Below, one piece after another: positions 25,761-34,455 of a stretch of 50,702 nt of DNA. Every line of letters begins with the position of its first letter. Within the stretch, counting starts at the first letter, position 1. The notes under the pieces were generated by a model. That model did no database searches. It had not been told where the DNA came from and saw nothing but the letters and a program-made list of their open reading frames with translations. The stretch lies in NCBI RefSeq assembly GCF_019219025.1, contig NZ_JAHUWN010000041.1, positions 1-50,702 of the forward strand, written 5' to 3'. A program made the translations under genes and the position numbers. The DNA comes from Bacillus sp. sid0103 (GTDB lineage Bacteria; Bacillota; Bacilli; Bacillales_B; DSM-18226).

Positions 25761-27083
25761 TTATTCCTTTGGTGCCCCTGCTGGATTTTCCTTTTTATCC
25801 ACCTGGTCATTGTCTGTCGTTCCTGGTTTATCGATTGAATCTTGATTGATTACCTCTTGGCTGCTAGTTTCTTCTAATTGACTTTCCTCGCCTGCTGGAA
25901 CTGAATTCTGCGGGTTTAGTATGGAGTCCAGACCATATTTATCAGCATATGTATTATATTGTTCTTGGTATTTTTGAACCTTACTTTCACGCTCTGTCCC
26001 ACTTAAATCAGGGTCATTTTTCGCCTGTTCGATTTGTTTGATCAGTCCATACATGATTAATTGAGGGTCATCAATATACTTGGCAAGGTCGATCGTTCTG
26101 GCAAAATCCCCCCGGCCATTGTATATCCAATACAACAAATAATTAGGATCACTTTTTATACTAATGTTTTTCAAGATGACCTCTTTTTGATCATCAGAAA
26201 GTTTCTCAGTTTTAATGAAAGAATAAGCAAGAACATACTTACTAGTATCAGGTAATTTTTCTGGTGTTTGATCTTCTAAATCATTAATGACATTCCCATA
26301 ATCTAAGGATAAAAAATGACGATCTGCTTCGAGGAGATCTTCCTGAAAAGGTGTTTTTACAAAACTCAAATAGACGAGCGGCACAGCCAATATAACGGCA
26401 AGAGCAATCATGATAAAAGTTAATTGTTTAAAAAGCCGAAATCGCTTTGCAGGTACATGTACCATGGTTTTTTCCAGCTCTATTTTATCCTTTATGTACT
26501 GTTCTTCCAAAAACTTGATTAAAGTATCAAAATCATCTAGTTCACCCACATGACGTTCAAAGGGAGTATCCTTGGCATTTTTCAATGAACCAGAATAGAG
26601 CTCGTCAAAGGTATACTTTTTTGAAAATAAGGCGACGATTAAACATTTATATTGGAGTAATAATTTTTCTTCATTCAGCTCATATGGGGGAATCAACTCC
26701 CGGATACCGCGAAACACGATAGATGGTAAAAGATTATCATCAAAAATCAGATTGTTGGGATGTAAGAAGAAGGTCATGCGCGTGGTTAGGATTTTTTTGA
26801 ATCGAGCTAGATTGCACAACAGGCGTAGTTTATCTTTTCGGTTTAGCTTTTGAACATCTTCCCATGTGTTAGCGCGTGGATCGACTTCAAAAGAGAAGGT
26901 AAACATATCGTCTCCTTCTTCAACCATTGCAGGTACGAATAAGTCCGAGTCGTTATTGATTAAAGCTAATTGGCGAACATCTTTTACTCGTGTTTGTGAT
27001 TTCGGCAAGTTCAGCTGCCAGCTATTGTTAAGAATGAGAAACTTGTATGTGATTGACTCCCATTGGATGCTTATTTCATTCAT
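25761..27083 (-). CDS. essB: T7SS membrane protein EssB (YukC)
   Basis: 440 residues with a pseudokinase-like cytoplasmic N-domain (about 1-215, with FFLHPNNLIFDDNLLPSIVFRG), one membrane segment near 222-245 (LTFIMIALAVILAVPLVYLS) and an extracellular helical domain with an acidic tail. This is the EssB/YukC architecture. GGAGT-like site before ATG 27083. EssB is an essential core subunit that contacts EssC. Confidence 0.93.
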   Translation of the reverse strand: MNEISIQWESITYKFLILNNSWQLNLPKSQTRVKDVRQLALINNDSDLFVPAMVEEGDDMFTFSFEVDPRANTWEDVQKLNRKDKLRLLCNLARFKKILTTRMTFFLHPNNLIFDDNLLPSIVFRGIRELIPPYELNEEKLLLQYKCLIVALFSKKYTFDELYSGSLKNAKDTPFERHVGELDDFDTLIKFLEEQYIKDKIELEKTMVHVPAKRFRLFKQLTFIMIALAVILAVPLVYLSFVKTPFQEDLLEADRHFLSLDYGNVINDLEDQTPEKLPDTSKYVLAYSFIKTEKLSDDQKEVILKNISIKSDPNYLLYWIYNGRGDFARTIDLAKYIDDPQLIMYGLIKQIEQAKNDPDLSGTERESKVQKYQEQYNTYADKYGLDSILNPQNSVPAGEESQLEETSSQEVINQDSIDKPGTTDNDQVDKKENPAGAPKE

Positions 27084-27149
27084 GAGTTCTGACTCCTTCC
27101 TGCGAAACAGGCTCTATCTTCAGAAAGATTTGTGCCTGTTTCTATATAC

Positions 27150-27401
27150 TTATAAAACTAGTAAAAGGTCTCCATTGGTTACCGGGTAATCGATAAGCCG
27201 ATCATCATCTGCCAATAAGAGTTCTTTGTTGGAAAGCTTTACTGCAAAAAGAGGTGCCATTGCAAGATCGAGATTTAAGGTGTCGGCCAAATTCACCAGC
27301 AGTTGTTTAATCGGTTGGTGCGCAGGGATTCTTACGTCATATTGCCCTTTTCCCCATCTGCTAAAATCAACGGTCACGTTAACATGTGTTTGACTAGGCA
27401 T
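27150..27401 (-). CDS. esaB: ubiquitin-like T7SS protein EsaB (YukD)
   Basis: 83 residues: VNVTVDFSRWGKGQYDVRIP, hydrophobic core and DDDRLIDYPVTNGDLLLVL at the end, the beta-grasp ubiquitin-like YukD pattern. It sits between essA and essB as in other Firmicute T7SS loci. GGAGGG precedes the ATG. EsaB is a cytoplasmic accessory/regulatory subunit. Confidence 0.9.
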   Translation of the reverse strand: MPSQTHVNVTVDFSRWGKGQYDVRIPAHQPIKQLLVNLADTLNLDLAMAPLFAVKLSNKELLLADDDRLIDYPVTNGDLLLVL

Positions 27402-27414
27402 GATGTTCCCTCCT

Positions 27415-27927
27415 TTACCCGAGCATTTTTCTCATCATTGTAAAGATCCCGCCGCAGCCAATCACGACCATCCCTAAGAAGGTCGTGATTGTTTTAGTGT
27501 TTAAAAAAGCACCTTGTTGATTCTCAGGCTCGTTCTGGGTGGGAGCTGCAGTATGTTGAACTGTATAATTACTCGAAAACAGTACCTTTTCGGTATGTTT
27601 CAGAGTAATATCGGGCTTACTCGGCGCAACAAAAAGCCCTTGTTGTAAATCTGACGTGGATTTTTCCATTTTTATTTGTTTCGTTATAAGGGCAGCCCGT
27701 GTTTGTTCCTTGAACAGGTTCGGCGCCAATTTTTCCAATTCCGTTTCTTGATGGTCTTGAGTTTCTAAGTTCTCCCTTTCAACTGCATCTTGGCCAATCC
27801 GGTCCGTTTGCAATCGAATTTTCCCACTATGATCAAGGGTTTCATCCGCCAAAGGCTGGAGTGAAAACATAAAAAGGAATCCTATAAAAACAGTGATAGC
27901 ACTACAGAGCTTCACTAACTCCTTCAT
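27415..27927 (-). CDS. essA: T7SS membrane protein EssA
   Basis: About 170 residues: N-terminal membrane/signal segment (LCSAITVFIGFLFMFSLQ), a hydrophilic external part and a C-terminal membrane anchor (FLGMVVIGCGGIFTMMRKML). This is the EssA layout. ATG 27927 follows GAGGAGG by a few bases; a longer reading would sit inside esaA. It overlaps the esaA stop by 26 bases. Confidence 0.88.
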   Translation of the reverse strand: MKELVKLCSAITVFIGFLFMFSLQPLADETLDHSGKIRLQTDRIGQDAVERENLETQDHQETELEKLAPNLFKEQTRAALITKQIKMEKSTSDLQQGLFVAPSKPDITLKHTEKVLFSSNYTVQHTAAPTQNEPENQQGAFLNTKTITTFLGMVVIGCGGIFTMMRKMLG

Positions 27928-30900
27928 GATTAACCTCCTCGCTTTTAGCAGGACGATTAGAGACAAACAAATGGCCGGCAAGGCTGGCAACCGTCAGGGC
28001 TGCTAAGCCAAAAATAATCCACTTCGTATCAGCAGCTCCACTGCCAAACTTCATTAATAACGTTTCAATGTACTGCAAAGGTGAGTAGTCTCTTAATGTA
28101 GCTGCGGCAGAGAATTGGTCAAAGTGACGCCCGAGTGCCTCGGTTAGGAATAAATAGAGGCTCAAAATCACCAAAAGAACAAACATACCTGCCATTTTCA
28201 ACTGCCGTAATAAATTGGCTGAAACCAGCAGAAGTGTGACCATAATCAACGTGATTAAACCGGTCCATTTCAGGAAAACACCTTCACTCATTTGCAGCAA
28301 GTAGGCTGAAAGAAGCCCAATCACGATCCCCTCGATGATACCAATTCCCACTGTAATAATTGTGAGCGGAAGATTTTTGCCGACAATTGTCTGTTCTCCC
28401 GCAAATGTATCTTCTTGCAGACGTTTTCGCTCAAAATTGGAGAGAACATAAGCGGTAAATAACGCGACAATAAAACAGATCAAAACAATAAAGTAAGGAG
28501 TAAATGTATCACCTGCAGCGATGACTCCAGCATTCTTCGTTTGTACCGGATTAGAAAGAAAGCTTAACAAATCTTCATTTGGCCGCTCACCAATGCGGCT
28601 ATTCGCCAGCACCCCGGCGAAATTGTCAGCAAAGTTTTGATCCTCTGCCAATTTAGTTGTTAAATTATTCGAAAGGGTCCCTGCCTGTTGTACTAAAGTC
28701 GTTCCACTGGCTTGAATTTCCTTCGCTTGACGATCGATTGCATCGAAGGTTTGATAAACCGAATCGGCAGAAGCTAAATTAGATTTCGACTGGTCCGCTA
28801 GGGATTGACTTGCAGCAAGCAGCGAGTTAAATTCATTTCCGATGGATAGAACTGCCTGTTGTTCTTCGTCCCCATTCAGCAAAACTTTTGCTTGTTCAGT
28901 TTGTAAATTAAGACTTGCTTCGCGCCATGCTCCCAAATCTTTTAACGTCTCAGAAAGGTTCTCATTTAATAGTTCCGCTTGTGCTGTTGTTTCGTTAATC
29001 CGCTCCGACATTTGGGCCGCATTTTGATTTGCATTGTCAACCAGTTGCATATATTCATCTATTTTGCCTTTTACCTCTTCAGTCTGTTCCCGTATTTCCT
29101 CTGTTATTTGTTCAGCAATATAAGATGCTAGCACATCGACAATGTCCTGTTTATTAAATAAATAATAAAGAGAATCCTCATCTGCCATATCCATCAGATT
29201 GGTTTGATTCAAATTATTTACTAGGTCCGGACGATTAAATTGCTCCATGCCAATACCAAAGTATAAATTATACAGAGTCAATAACTTATGGAAATCACTG
29301 ACGGTATCGCTGGAAGCATTAATCAAAACACTTGTCGAGTCCACAGTAAGAGGTGACATCACTTGGTGGGTAATATGGTTATTTAAAATTTCCAATCTCT
29401 CTATAATGCTTTTGTTGTCATTGTCACTTGGTTGAGTCGAGTTCTGATTATCGATCGTTCCTTCAGCTGCTATCGTCTGAATACCTTCGTTAGACAATAC
29501 GGATGGATCTGTTTCCTTTTCAAGTTCGGCTGAATTTGCCTCTGGTGTTTGTGTTTGTTCTGTTTGTTCTGTTTGTTCAGCCGGTTCTTGTCGTTCTGGC
29601 TGAGCTGGTTGTTCTGGCTGTTCTGGATGATCTACATCGGTTATGTCCTTCTGATCGAGTTCCCAACTCCATGTGATTGGCTGGAAAACGTCAAGGATTG
29701 CATCCATGTTTTTGAGAGTCACATCAATTTTTACAATGAATTCTCCATTATCGGTTGAAGGCAGTTTAATTTTTTGGTTATGAAGAAATGGCTCAGTATA
29801 ATCCATTTCTTGACTATTTGGTAATGATAATAAAACTCTCTTAATCTCAAATTCTTTTGGAATCGATAGTGTAAATTCCTGTCCATTTTTTTTATTTTTC
29901 TGCAGGTTTACGGTATCTGTCAGAGTTACTCCCTTTGTCATCAAATCACTTTTGACTTGTTTTACTTTTTCAGACAAAGGAATCCCAGTTGCAACAGGTT
30001 TGGGGGTATAACCAAACTCTTGATTATATTTATTGGTAACAGCTATAACATTTCTTAGCTGTGTGACCGTTTGTTCACTTAAACCAAGGCCGTCTAAATC
30101 ATTACTATCCATTGTCGGCAGCAGATCAATTTGCTTTTGTAATGCATCCCGTGCATTTTTATCTGGAGCCGCAAACATATGATTTAAGGAAACATTTTGT
30201 TCTTGACCTGACGTATGTTTTATTTCCTTCTTAAGCTTGTCTGCAATTAATTGCTCCATATCTGATGCCAATGTATCGGACAGCTCTATATTCATTTGCT
30301 CCATTTTATCCTTCGTATCCTTCAGGTACGTTTGAAGGGCAGCCGATTCGGTTAAAATAGTCGACGACTGATTATCATTTTGATGGAACTGGTCATTGAT
30401 AGCCTTATTAGCTGACGTTAAATAATCTAATTGCAGCATGACATCGCCATGATTCATTTCACGATCTAACATGTTCAGCCGGCCGGAGAAATCTTTTGTT
30501 AAAAGGCCATTTGCCGCCTTCAGTTTCGTAAAATCCACTAAGCCGGATTGGTAGGTATTGCTTGCGGTTACATCCTCACCCAGGCTAGTTTCAAACCCTT
30601 GCAATAGGTCCTGTAAGCCGGTAAAACTCTCTCTCGATATCTCTGTGTTACTCTCAACTGCTCCAAACTGAGCGGTGTAACCGGCTAAGGGACGATGGAT
30701 TGATTGATTATAAACGTTCGTATATACTTGCTCCTTGTTTACCAATGTACCAATATTGTCCTGAGCATCATGTAAATTGCCGATGACACTAGCAAAATAG
30801 ACATCAATAATTTGGCGATTAAAATCTCCTAAGATTGCGCTCGCCGTTTTCTCGGCTTTTGCTTTTATATTGCTGTTATCAGAAGCATTAATTTTGTAGT

Positions 30901-31267
30901 TCAACACCACCTGTTCTGGTGATTTGGAATCAATTGATAATGCCTTTTCTGTAAAATCATTCGGAATGACAATCATCATGTTGTAGACATTTCGGTCAAG
31001 GCCGCTTTCAGCGACACCACGGCTGACAACATACCAGTCATGTGTATCATCTTTCTCAATATTCTTGATAAATTCAGCACCGAATTCATAGTTCTTATCA
31101 TTAAATTGTGCACCTTGATCTTCATTAACCAATGCTACGGTCATTTTCTGCTCATCTGTGCTGGCTTTGCTATTTGATACTTGATTCAATGCCAGATAAG
31201 AGATGCCTGAAGATAGCGCAAGGATCAGAACTATAAATAACAAGACACCTCGCTCAACCCTTTTCAT
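27902..31267 (-). CDS. esaA: T7SS membrane protein EsaA (YueB)
   Basis: 1121 residues: one N-terminal membrane segment (VLLFIVLILALSSGISYLAL), a very long extracytoplasmic coiled-coil/fibrous region with a Gln/Glu/Pro-rich patch (EHPEQ-type, about 550-590), and five or six C-terminal membrane segments (from about 925). The organisation is that of EsaA/YueB; B. subtilis YueB is also the receptor for phage SPP1 (family knowledge). It follows esxA with an attenuator-like hairpin between. Confidence 0.92.
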   Translation of the reverse strand: MKRVERGVLLFIVLILALSSGISYLALNQVSNSKASTDEQKMTVALVNEDQGAQFNDKNYEFGAEFIKNIEKDDTHDWYVVSRGVAESGLDRNVYNMMIVIPNDFTEKALSIDSKSPEQVVLNYKINASDNSNIKAKAEKTASAILGDFNRQIIDVYFASVIGNLHDAQDNIGTLVNKEQVYTNVYNQSIHRPLAGYTAQFGAVESNTEISRESFTGLQDLLQGFETSLGEDVTASNTYQSGLVDFTKLKAANGLLTKDFSGRLNMLDREMNHGDVMLQLDYLTSANKAINDQFHQNDNQSSTILTESAALQTYLKDTKDKMEQMNIELSDTLASDMEQLIADKLKKEIKHTSGQEQNVSLNHMFAAPDKNARDALQKQIDLLPTMDSNDLDGLGLSEQTVTQLRNVIAVTNKYNQEFGYTPKPVATGIPLSEKVKQVKSDLMTKGVTLTDTVNLQKNKKNGQEFTLSIPKEFEIKRVLLSLPNSQEMDYTEPFLHNQKIKLPSTDNGEFIVKIDVTLKNMDAILDVFQPITWSWELDQKDITDVDHPEQPEQPAQPERQEPAEQTEQTEQTQTPEANSAELEKETDPSVLSNEGIQTIAAEGTIDNQNSTQPSDNDNKSIIERLEILNNHITHQVMSPLTVDSTSVLINASSDTVSDFHKLLTLYNLYFGIGMEQFNRPDLVNNLNQTNLMDMADEDSLYYLFNKQDIVDVLASYIAEQITEEIREQTEEVKGKIDEYMQLVDNANQNAAQMSERINETTAQAELLNENLSETLKDLGAWREASLNLQTEQAKVLLNGDEEQQAVLSIGNEFNSLLAASQSLADQSKSNLASADSVYQTFDAIDRQAKEIQASGTTLVQQAGTLSNNLTTKLAEDQNFADNFAGVLANSRIGERPNEDLLSFLSNPVQTKNAGVIAAGDTFTPYFIVLICFIVALFTAYVLSNFERKRLQEDTFAGEQTIVGKNLPLTIITVGIGIIEGIVIGLLSAYLLQMSEGVFLKWTGLITLIMVTLLLVSANLLRQLKMAGMFVLLVILSLYLFLTEALGRHFDQFSAAATLRDYSPLQYIETLLMKFGSGAADTKWIIFGLAALTVASLAGHLFVSNRPAKSEEVNHEGVSEAL

Positions 31268-31384
31268 CCACTCAACCCCTGAAATTTTTAGTATGTAATA
31301 AAGAAATGATTTCTATTTTTATATAAAAACACTTTAATATGTTGGGAGACTTTTGAAATTGCCTGCTCGCTGCAAACAAAGAAT

Positions 31385-31416
31385 AAAAGCCACACAACAA
31401 TTGTCGCGTGGCTTTT
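31385..31416 (-). terminator. attenuator/terminator between esxA and esaA
   Basis: AAAAGCCAC pairs with GTGGCTTTT around a loop of about 14 bases, with T-rich flanks on both strands. Placed 76 bases after esxA, it would make more esxA than downstream T7SS mRNA. Confidence 0.7.
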
Positions 31417-31492
31417 GGTTTTTTGGGAACATAGCCCCGAATGACTTTTCCCACTAATCTAACGCTCATCTTTCATTTGTCAGGCAAACGAA

Positions 31493-31789
31493 TTAATTAA
31501 GCCCAAAATTCTGCGATAATTGCTCATCTTGTTGAGCAACTGCATCTGCCGTCTTGTTCAATTGTGTATTAATTTCTTGCATCAATTGAGCAAAATTTTG
31601 TACCTTTGGCTTCAACTGGTTAAACTGATCGTCAAATCTTTGGAAGGCACGACCTTCCCATTCACCACGAAGTTCATTTTGTAAATTAGTTAAGTCCCTT
31701 AAAATTTGCTCAATTTGTTGTGAACTTTGCCCATAGCGAGTCGCTTTAGCTTTTAACTCCGCTGGGGTCATACGAATTTGTCCAGCCAC
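31493..31789 (-). CDS. esxA: WXG100 secreted protein EsxA (YukE)
   Basis: 98 residues forming a helix-turn-helix with the WXG motif in [17 protein letters not shown] (about 42-58) and a C-terminal D-E-x-x-S-like tail. It is the hallmark substrate of the T7SS, usually a dimer. GTG start with a GAGGAG site about 11 bases upstream. First gene of the locus, followed by an attenuator, so it is likely the most expressed. Confidence 0.93.
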   Translation of the reverse strand: MAGQIRMTPAELKAKATRYGQSSQQIEQILRDLTNLQNELRGEWEGRAFQRFDDQFNQLKPKVQNFAQLMQEINTQLNKTADAVAQQDEQLSQNFGLN

Positions 31790-32185
31790 TTGTTTTCCAT
31801 CTCCTCTACCTATAGGTTGCCCTGGAATTGATTAACCACTTTTTCCAGACAATTACACTACGTTGGAAGTAAATTCCTATCTATTTATTTATCACAGGTT
31901 TATTCAACATTCAAACACCTCTGGAAATGAGTGGGGTTTTTTCTAGTACTTTCTTTCTAATTTAACTTGAAACTTGGAATTTCCAGACATAAGATTATGA
32001 AAATATGATTCTTTCTTAATAAGACAATCGGATGGTTTATCGGAGTAAAAATCATGGAACGTTAAAAACAGTAGAACTTTTTACCTGTTTTTCGAGTTAT
32101 AATGGGCTCCTTGCACAGTTCTAAATACACAAACTTTACTTGACAAGACGATGTGATAAGTAGCACACCGGTACCAACAAATGGA
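31790..32185. other. intergenic, upstream of the T7SS operon
   Basis: AT-rich and free of supported genes. It must hold the esxA promoter, but I see no pair of -35/-10 boxes with correct spacing that I can defend. Confidence 0.4.
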
Positions 32186-32227
32186 AAAAAGCTTCTCATA
32201 AATTAAATTAATGAGAAACCTCTTTTT
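32186..32227 (-). terminator. bidirectional terminator-like hairpin
   Basis: TTCTCAT pairs with ATGAGAA around an 11-base AT loop, with extra outer pairing and T-rich tracts on both strands. It separates the RacA-like region from the T7SS operon. Confidence 0.5.
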
Positions 32228-32428
32228 GTTTTCCATATAAAGAAACCTTGGATGAGCGTTTGAATTCTATTATTCAAAAAAATGTTTATTTAAGAACTTC
32301 TAATTTTGTCGATATCTACTCAGAATTTGTAGATATTTCCCGGGAATTTGTTGAAATTTGAAAAATAGTAAATCCGAATTGTCGGAACAAAGGAATTTCT
32401 GCCTTTGATTTGGTTATCATTCGCAGAT

Positions 32429-32445
32429 ATATCGCCCAGCGATAC
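32429..32445. repeat. GTATCGCC-type palindrome, copy 1
   Basis: ATATCGCCCAGCGATAC, an imperfect copy of the palindrome at 32588-32604. It lies downstream of the decayed gene copy and is followed by AAAACAAAA, as is copy 3. Confidence 0.65.
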
Positions 32446-32487
32446 AAAACAAAAAAAAATTTCTTTTTGTTTTTAACACACGTATTA

Positions 32488-32587
32488 CCTAGGGCTTAGT
32501 CCATATCGCGTAACGCTATTAGCGCTTCAATGTCGCATTAACAACGATAACTAATCAACATCATAAAAAACTCATATCTATTTCATT
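32488..32587 (-). pseudogene. decayed fragment of the RacA-like gene
   Basis: The reverse strand encodes ALIALRDMD with YEFF before it, but with stops and small changes. At DNA level it matches about 100 bases of the intact gene (33150-33240, encoding GYEFFKDGDRR..SDIGALIALRDTDKP). It begins right after palindrome copy 2. A partial duplication that has decayed. Confidence 0.7.
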
Positions 32588-32604
32588 GTATCGCCCGGCG
32601 ATAC
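32588..32604. repeat. GTATCGCC-type palindrome, copy 2
   Basis: GTATCGCCCGGCGATAC, a perfect palindrome of 8-bp arms around one central base. It sits between the intact gene's end and the decayed fragment. Probably a binding site of the MerR-type protein encoded next to it. Confidence 0.7.
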
Positions 32605-32616
32605 GATAAAGTTGAG

Positions 32617-32642
32617 CAAAAAAAAAAAAGCCTATACAGGCA
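32617..32642 (-). terminator. short terminator of the RacA-like gene
   Basis: Reverse-strand GCCTGTATAGGC followed by about 12 Ts, right after the stop codon. The stem is short but the T-tract is strong. Confidence 0.55.
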
Positions 32643-32644
32643 CC

Positions 32645-33352
32645 TTATTTTCGGAATATGGAGAGAATCCATTCCCATCTTTCTTTAGGTTTTTGTATCG
32701 CTTCTTCTAAGCGTTTATTAAAATCATTTTGTGAACGCCATTCTTTTTCCAGTTCGTCCCGTATAGTTTGTATCTCTTTTTGTAAGGATTCATTTTTTTG
32801 TATTTCTTGTTTCAGCAATGTTTCGAAATGGGTATTTTGTTGTTCAGTTAACTTTTCAATTTTCGCATGAGTTTTTTGCGCTGAATTAGCAATGCTGGAA
32901 CTTATAACATGGTGATCTTGCTGCAGTCGGGAAACCGTTACTTTAAGCTGAGACATATCGTTTGTCAGTTGGACATTCATTTCACGCGTGGCTGCGAGTT
33001 CATTGACCAAAACCTTTAAGATCTCCTTTAATTGATTGGGGTCTTGGGGTAAAGTTTCATATGTATCGGATATCGCAATTTCAGTTTCATTGAAATCTAC
33101 TAATCTTTCCTTTTGTTGATACGCAAGGTCTTTAGCTGTATCGTCTAGGGGCTTGTCCGTATCGCGTAACGCTATAAGCGCTCCGATGTCAGATTGAACA
33201 AAAATACGCCGATCGCCATCTTTGAAAAACTCATATCCATTCCGCTCTAAGATTTGGCCATACTTTCGAACAGTAGGTGTTGCAATCCCAACTTCTTCTG
33301 CCACTTCCTTAGTGGAGAAAGCCTGTTCATTCATTTGTATATCGCTTCGCAT
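32645..33352 (-). CDS. RacA-like MerR/coiled-coil DNA-binding protein
   Basis: 235 residues. A MerR-type winged helix (about 10-70: FSTKEVAEEVGIATPTVRKY, then NGYEFFKDGDRRIF) is followed by a linker and a long coiled coil (about 110-225) ending in a Trp-rich tail (WEWILSIFRK), as in DUF3967 proteins. RacA has the same HTH-plus-coil plan and binds a palindromic GC-rich site. Here three GTATCGCC palindromes surround the gene, one at 33406 upstream of its start. AGGAGG precedes ATG 33352. Autoregulation or a DNA-anchoring role is inferred. Confidence 0.75.
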   Translation of the reverse strand: MRSDIQMNEQAFSTKEVAEEVGIATPTVRKYGQILERNGYEFFKDGDRRIFVQSDIGALIALRDTDKPLDDTAKDLAYQQKERLVDFNETEIAISDTYETLPQDPNQLKEILKVLVNELAATREMNVQLTNDMSQLKVTVSRLQQDHHVISSSIANSAQKTHAKIEKLTEQQNTHFETLLKQEIQKNESLQKEIQTIRDELEKEWRSQNDFNKRLEEAIQKPKERWEWILSIFRK

Positions 33353-33405
33353 ATCGGACCTCCTTTTCTATTAAATATGAGGGTTATTTGATATATTTGC
33401 AAGTT

Positions 33406-33422
33406 ATATCGCCTAGCGATAC
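33406..33422. repeat. GTATCGCC-type palindrome, copy 3 (probable operator)
   Basis: ATATCGCCTAGCGATAC, 54 bases upstream of the RacA-like start. On the reverse strand it falls between a possible TTGTTT and TAACTT box pair, a position suited to repression. Box assignment is weak. Confidence 0.6.
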
Positions 33423-33526
33423 GAAACAAAAACAAGAAAAGATCAGCCCTTTTTTGATGCTATCACCAACACATCTTTCAATACGGTATTTCAGAGCTTT
33501 AATTGGCAGCAGTTGTAGATTCTATT

Positions 33527-34033
33527 TCACTGCTTAACATCGTAATTCTCCTGGATAAATTCCATTTCTTCTTCTGGTGATGCTACGCCAAAGGCTTTTC
33601 CAACTGTGCCACCCTGCAGCGACCAAATGGCATTGTGGTTGATAACCACGCTATCAAAATTGCCTTTATCCCAAGATCTTAATATATTTAAATATAAATC
33701 ACCATTTTCATACTCTTTCTTATTCGCTTCCACCACTTGGAGTAATCTTTTTACCCGTTCAACTGTTAATGGCAATGCACCCCATTTTTTGTCCGCTAAT
33801 ACTTTTTGATGTGACATATTATGTATGGCTTGCTGAACAGAGTTTTCGTTCATGCTGAACGGAAATTCACTTTCAACCTTATTATTCTGATCATGCACTT
33901 GGACCACTTTTTCACCAGTGGGTGCAGTTCCTACCCTAAGAGTTACATTCTCCTTATCAAAATATAAATAGCCACAAACTAATACACCCGCGAGTACTAC
34001 TGGTATCCATATTTTTTTATGTATTATTTTCAT
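33527..34033 (-). CDS. small membrane-anchored protein, DUF6241-like
   Basis: 168 residues: one N-terminal membrane segment (IWIPVVLAGVLVCGYLYF, about 9-26) and an external domain with FPFSMNENSVQQAIHNMSHQ and KWGALPLTVERVKRLLQVVE. It resembles the DUF6241 proteins of Bacillus as I remember them; function unknown. ATG 34033 follows AGGAG; the longer reading lacks a site. Confidence 0.65.
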   Translation of the reverse strand: MKIIHKKIWIPVVLAGVLVCGYLYFDKENVTLRVGTAPTGEKVVQVHDQNNKVESEFPFSMNENSVQQAIHNMSHQKVLADKKWGALPLTVERVKRLLQVVEANKKEYENGDLYLNILRSWDKGNFDSVVINHNAIWSLQGGTVGKAFGVASPEEEMEFIQENYDVKQ

Positions 34034-34121
34034 AGTTTCTCCTGCTCCTCTTATGAGAAGGTCTGGAACAACTCTCCGTCCCTCCAAGATAGGCTTAAAA
34101 TTAATAATTCCACGTTTCCCT

Positions 34122-34206
34122 TCATTTTCCCTTTAATACCTTTGAAAAGTGCTGATAAATGCATTCTAACAACAAAAACCACTCCCTAAATTTATTTAGG
34201 AAATGG
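34122..34206 (-). other. terminator-like hairpin and possible integrase leader remnant
   Basis: Reverse-strand AACCA/TGGTT and CCTAAA/TTTAGG fold into a stem followed by TTTTTG, a plausible terminator for the lipoprotein gene upstream. The same stretch (TTAGGGAGTGGTTTTT) precedes the integrase fragment at 49631-49747, and the codons after it (LLECIYQHF) resemble that fragment's start (LLKFAYQDF). It may be the worn 5' end of a second integrase copy. Confidence 0.35.
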
Positions 34207-34455
34207 TTATCGCTTTTGATATAAATGATTTTAAAATTCGATAAAGCCTATAATTAATTCCCCATCCAGGGTTCTTTCCTTGACCCAATCACCAGTTTTT
34301 ATAATGGAATTATTATTTAAAAACATTCTTTTTCATCTACTCAGATTAGTATGGTTTTAATAATTTTAAGAACTGTAATTATTTTACCAAGAAGAACTCT
34401 GAAGCATTTAATTGTTACTAAGGTGTTTAAGGCAGGTCACAGATAAATGTAGATT
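34207..34455. other. intergenic, nothing supported
   Basis: AT-rich spacer after the lipoprotein gene. No gene or clear signal found. Confidence 0.4.

Noticed and set aside
29549..29758. Plus-strand Phe/Leu/Cys-rich frame in esaA
   Set aside because: Arises from the Gln/Glu/Pro-rich repeat of esaA read backwards.
31272..31469. 65-codon reverse-strand frame between esxA and esaA
   Set aside because: It spans the attenuator hairpin and has no protein-like features.
32429..33422. CRISPR array from GTATCGCC repeats
   Set aside because: Only three copies, irregular spacing, a gene between; better explained as binding palindromes.
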